A stretch of DNA of 64,000 bases from an uncultured Tenacibaculum sp. (GTDB taxonomy: Bacteria > Bacteroidota > Bacteroidia > Flavobacteriales > Flavobacteriaceae), in contig CANMWK010000002.1 in the NCBI GenBank assembly GCA_947501615.1, positions 124,001 to 188,000 of the forward strand. Direction: 5' to 3'. This document shows, piece after piece, positions 62,966 through 64,000 of the stretch (the first letter of the stretch is position 1; the number at the start of each line of letters is the position of its first letter). Both the position numbers and the translations under genes were made by a program. Below the pieces are notes generated by a model, which made no database searches, was not told the origin of the DNA, and worked only from the letters and a program-made list of their open reading frames with translations.

Positions 62966-63000
62966 GATAAAAAAAAGCTCTCGAAAGAGAGCTTTTTTAT
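62966..63000. terminator. Bidirectional terminator
   Basis: AAAAAAGCTCTC-gaaa-GAGAGCTTTTTT. It serves the lipoprotein gene and the convergent GG-leader peptide gene. Confidence 0.85.
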
Positions 63001-63001
63001 T

Positions 63002-63295
63002 TTATTGAGCACCGTTCATCGTTCTATCCAATACGAAATGAAACCCTCCTGAAACAAAACCTATCCACGAAGCGCCACTGCAACCATCACAGCACCAATT
63101 ACCTCCATGTTTATTAAATTCTGACTTAGCTTCAGTTTTAGAAATTCCATACACGCCATTGTGTTGGTGTCTACCATTTTCATCAAAAGTAATGTAATGA
63201 TATCCACAGGTACCTTTAGTACCTCCATTAACTTTTACTAATTCACGCTTTTCTAAAGTTTTTACCCCATCAAGCTTTAAAATGTTTTTAATCAT
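63002..63295 (-). CDS. Double-Gly leader peptide, bacteriocin-like
   Basis: The 97-residue protein has a leader of the type common in Bacteroidota (LKLDGVKTLEKRELVKVNGG, Gly24-Gly25), so a 72-residue core is released by a C39-type peptidase transporter. The core contains four Cys (30, 68, 69 and 72; WCCDGC), which suggests disulfides, and Gly/aromatic-rich segments (GASWIGFVSGGFHF). It may be a bacteriocin or signal peptide. No dedicated exporter or immunity gene is adjacent; an ABC transporter 2.6 kb upstream lacks the peptidase domain. Confidence 0.7.
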   Translation of the reverse strand: MIKNILKLDGVKTLEKRELVKVNGGTKGTCGYHYITFDENGRHQHNGVYGISKTEAKSEFNKHGGNWCCDGCSGASWIGFVSGGFHFVLDRTMNGAQ

Positions 63296-63419
63296 AACTT
63301 TTTATATTTATTTATGTTAAGTCATAAAAATAATTAAAGTAATACGAGTGTTATCTGCTTAACAGTTAAAATTTGGTTAAACTAAAAAGCTGTTTAGAAA
63401 AAAAGTATATAAGAATTTT

Positions 63420-63640
63420 GATCAAAGCAAGTAGCAGAACCAAGCCAAAGTAAGGTAGCAGAGTCAAGCCAAAGTAAGGTAGCTGAGCCAAGTCAAAGTA
63501 AGGTAGCAGAGTCAAGCCGAACGAAGTCAGGTAGCAGAACCAAGCCAAAGTCAGGTAGCTGAGCTAAGTCGAACGAAGTTAGGTAGCTGAGCCAAGTCGA
63601 ACGAAGTTAGGTAGCTGAGCCAAGTCGAAGCTCCGTAAAA
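63420..63640 (+). repeat. Clustered 24- and 28-bp repeat units
   Basis: About nine units of the form GTAGCAGAGTCAAGCCAAAG (24 bp in full) or the longer 28-bp form with GAACGAAGT, in near-tandem order. Units share GTAGC[AT]GA, CAAG[TC]C and [CG]AA[AC]G with a 4-bp indel. They have no unique spacers, so this is not CRISPR. The units resemble the shorter ones at 59650-59880. Confidence 0.75.
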
Positions 63641-64000
63641 GGTGTTTTTTTATTTAATTATCAATTTTTTAGGGTGTTTTTTGAAGGAATTTTATTTTGA
63701 TGTTATACTATACATTCATTTTGTAAACAAAAACACTCAATATTGTAAAAAACTATTGAATTTATACTTTTTTCTGATTAACTTTAAGAAGATATCGATA
63801 TCTACAGACCTCCAAATAACCATGTTCTAAAGTCATGACTTTAGAATTAAGTTATTAAAATTAACCTTCTAGAATTAACTACAAATAAAGAATCCCCTAA
63901 ACGTATTCTTCAAAAGTTTGTAATTCTAGTTTATTTATTATAAACCTTAACTGGATAATGTATTCATTAGCTAGAAAGGGATAGTATTTTCAAAAAAACA
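63641..64000. other. Window end: no confident gene
   Basis: AT-rich sequence without a convincing frame. A 62-codon frame at 63642-63830 has low-complexity Leu/Phe/Lys composition and no support. Near 63823-63845 a short inverted repeat (TAAAGTCATGACTTTA) is visible. Nothing else is assigned. Confidence 0.5.

Noticed and set aside
63366..63548. 60-residue minus-strand frame with repeating Leu/Pro/Tyr/Phe segments
   Set aside because: It is only the translation of the short DNA repeats at 63420-63640 and has no promoter or conserved start.
63420..63640. Possible CRISPR array
   Set aside because: Units of 24 and 28 bp are adjacent with no unique spacers, and no cas gene is present.
63642..63830. 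62-residue plus-strand frame near the window end
   Set aside because: Low-complexity Phe/Leu/Lys composition, no promoter, no homology seen.

Overview
The window is a piece of an AT-rich chromosome from a member of the Flavobacteriaceae (Bacteroidota), probably marine and close to Tenacibaculum/Polaribacter-type genera, although the genus cannot be fixed from sequence alone. The evidence is Bacteroidota-type promoters (TTG, about 19-20 nt, TAnnTTTG), weak Shine-Dalgarno signals, families largely restricted to this phylum (DUF4230, DUF4293, DUF4920), a Rho factor with a long Asn-rich insertion, stand-alone MnmD, and several intergenic repeat families typical of flavobacteria.

Region 1 (1-7881) is the right end of an integrated element whose left part lies outside the window. 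Nine tightly packed, mostly translationally coupled plus-strand genes encode several small single-TM proteins, a GH108 lysozyme, two beta-rich structural-looking proteins and a RecA/RadA-type P-loop ATPase. They face a tyrosine integrase on the minus strand, and the element abuts the 3' end of tRNA-Asp(GTC). No terminase, portal or tail gene is present in the visible part, so a tailless, membrane-containing provirus is the leading reading. The lysozyme gene ends at a canonical A_AAA_AAG slippery site; a -1 shift there adds a C-terminal membrane anchor and ends in ATGA coupling with the next gene.

Region 2 (8-35 kb) is chromosomal housekeeping: a DUF58 protein, thioredoxin plus a degenerate thioredoxin copy without cysteines, metK behind a probable SAM-II riboswitch, sppA, dsbD, tag, a Kir-type potassium channel, ilvE, a tRNA-modification pair (mnmD, trmN6) with a tiny membrane protein between them, a nitroreductase/HxlR divergent pair, a C1 peptidase, a saccharopine dehydrogenase-like enzyme, a MITE-like element, pckA and adenine deaminase.

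Region 3 (35-40 kb) holds a DUF1842-like protein and two other small beta-rich proteins flanking a TPR histidine kinase and a LytTR response regulator. Region 4 (40-51.6 kb) has ruvC, hemW (with nine perfect heptanucleotide repeats ending at its start codon), a cyclase-family protein, an arrestin-like membrane protein coupled to a P-loop ATPase, lipoproteins, an M20 amidohydrolase and a six-gene run ending in fau.

Region 5 (51.6-64 kb) contains a tandem duplication of a structured non-coding RNA beside fau, rho, DUF4293, a long repeat-rich gap, a NarL/LuxR-type response regulator with GGG/CCC dyads at its promoter, a lipoprotein and a TPR histidine kinase, then truA, an MsbA-like ABC transporter, a lipoprotein, a double-glycine-leader peptide and clustered short repeats. 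Many small gaps carry rho-independent hairpins. The most interesting items are the tailless element with its frameshifted lysozyme, the duplicated RNA, the degenerate thioredoxin and the LytTR/DUF1842 locus.
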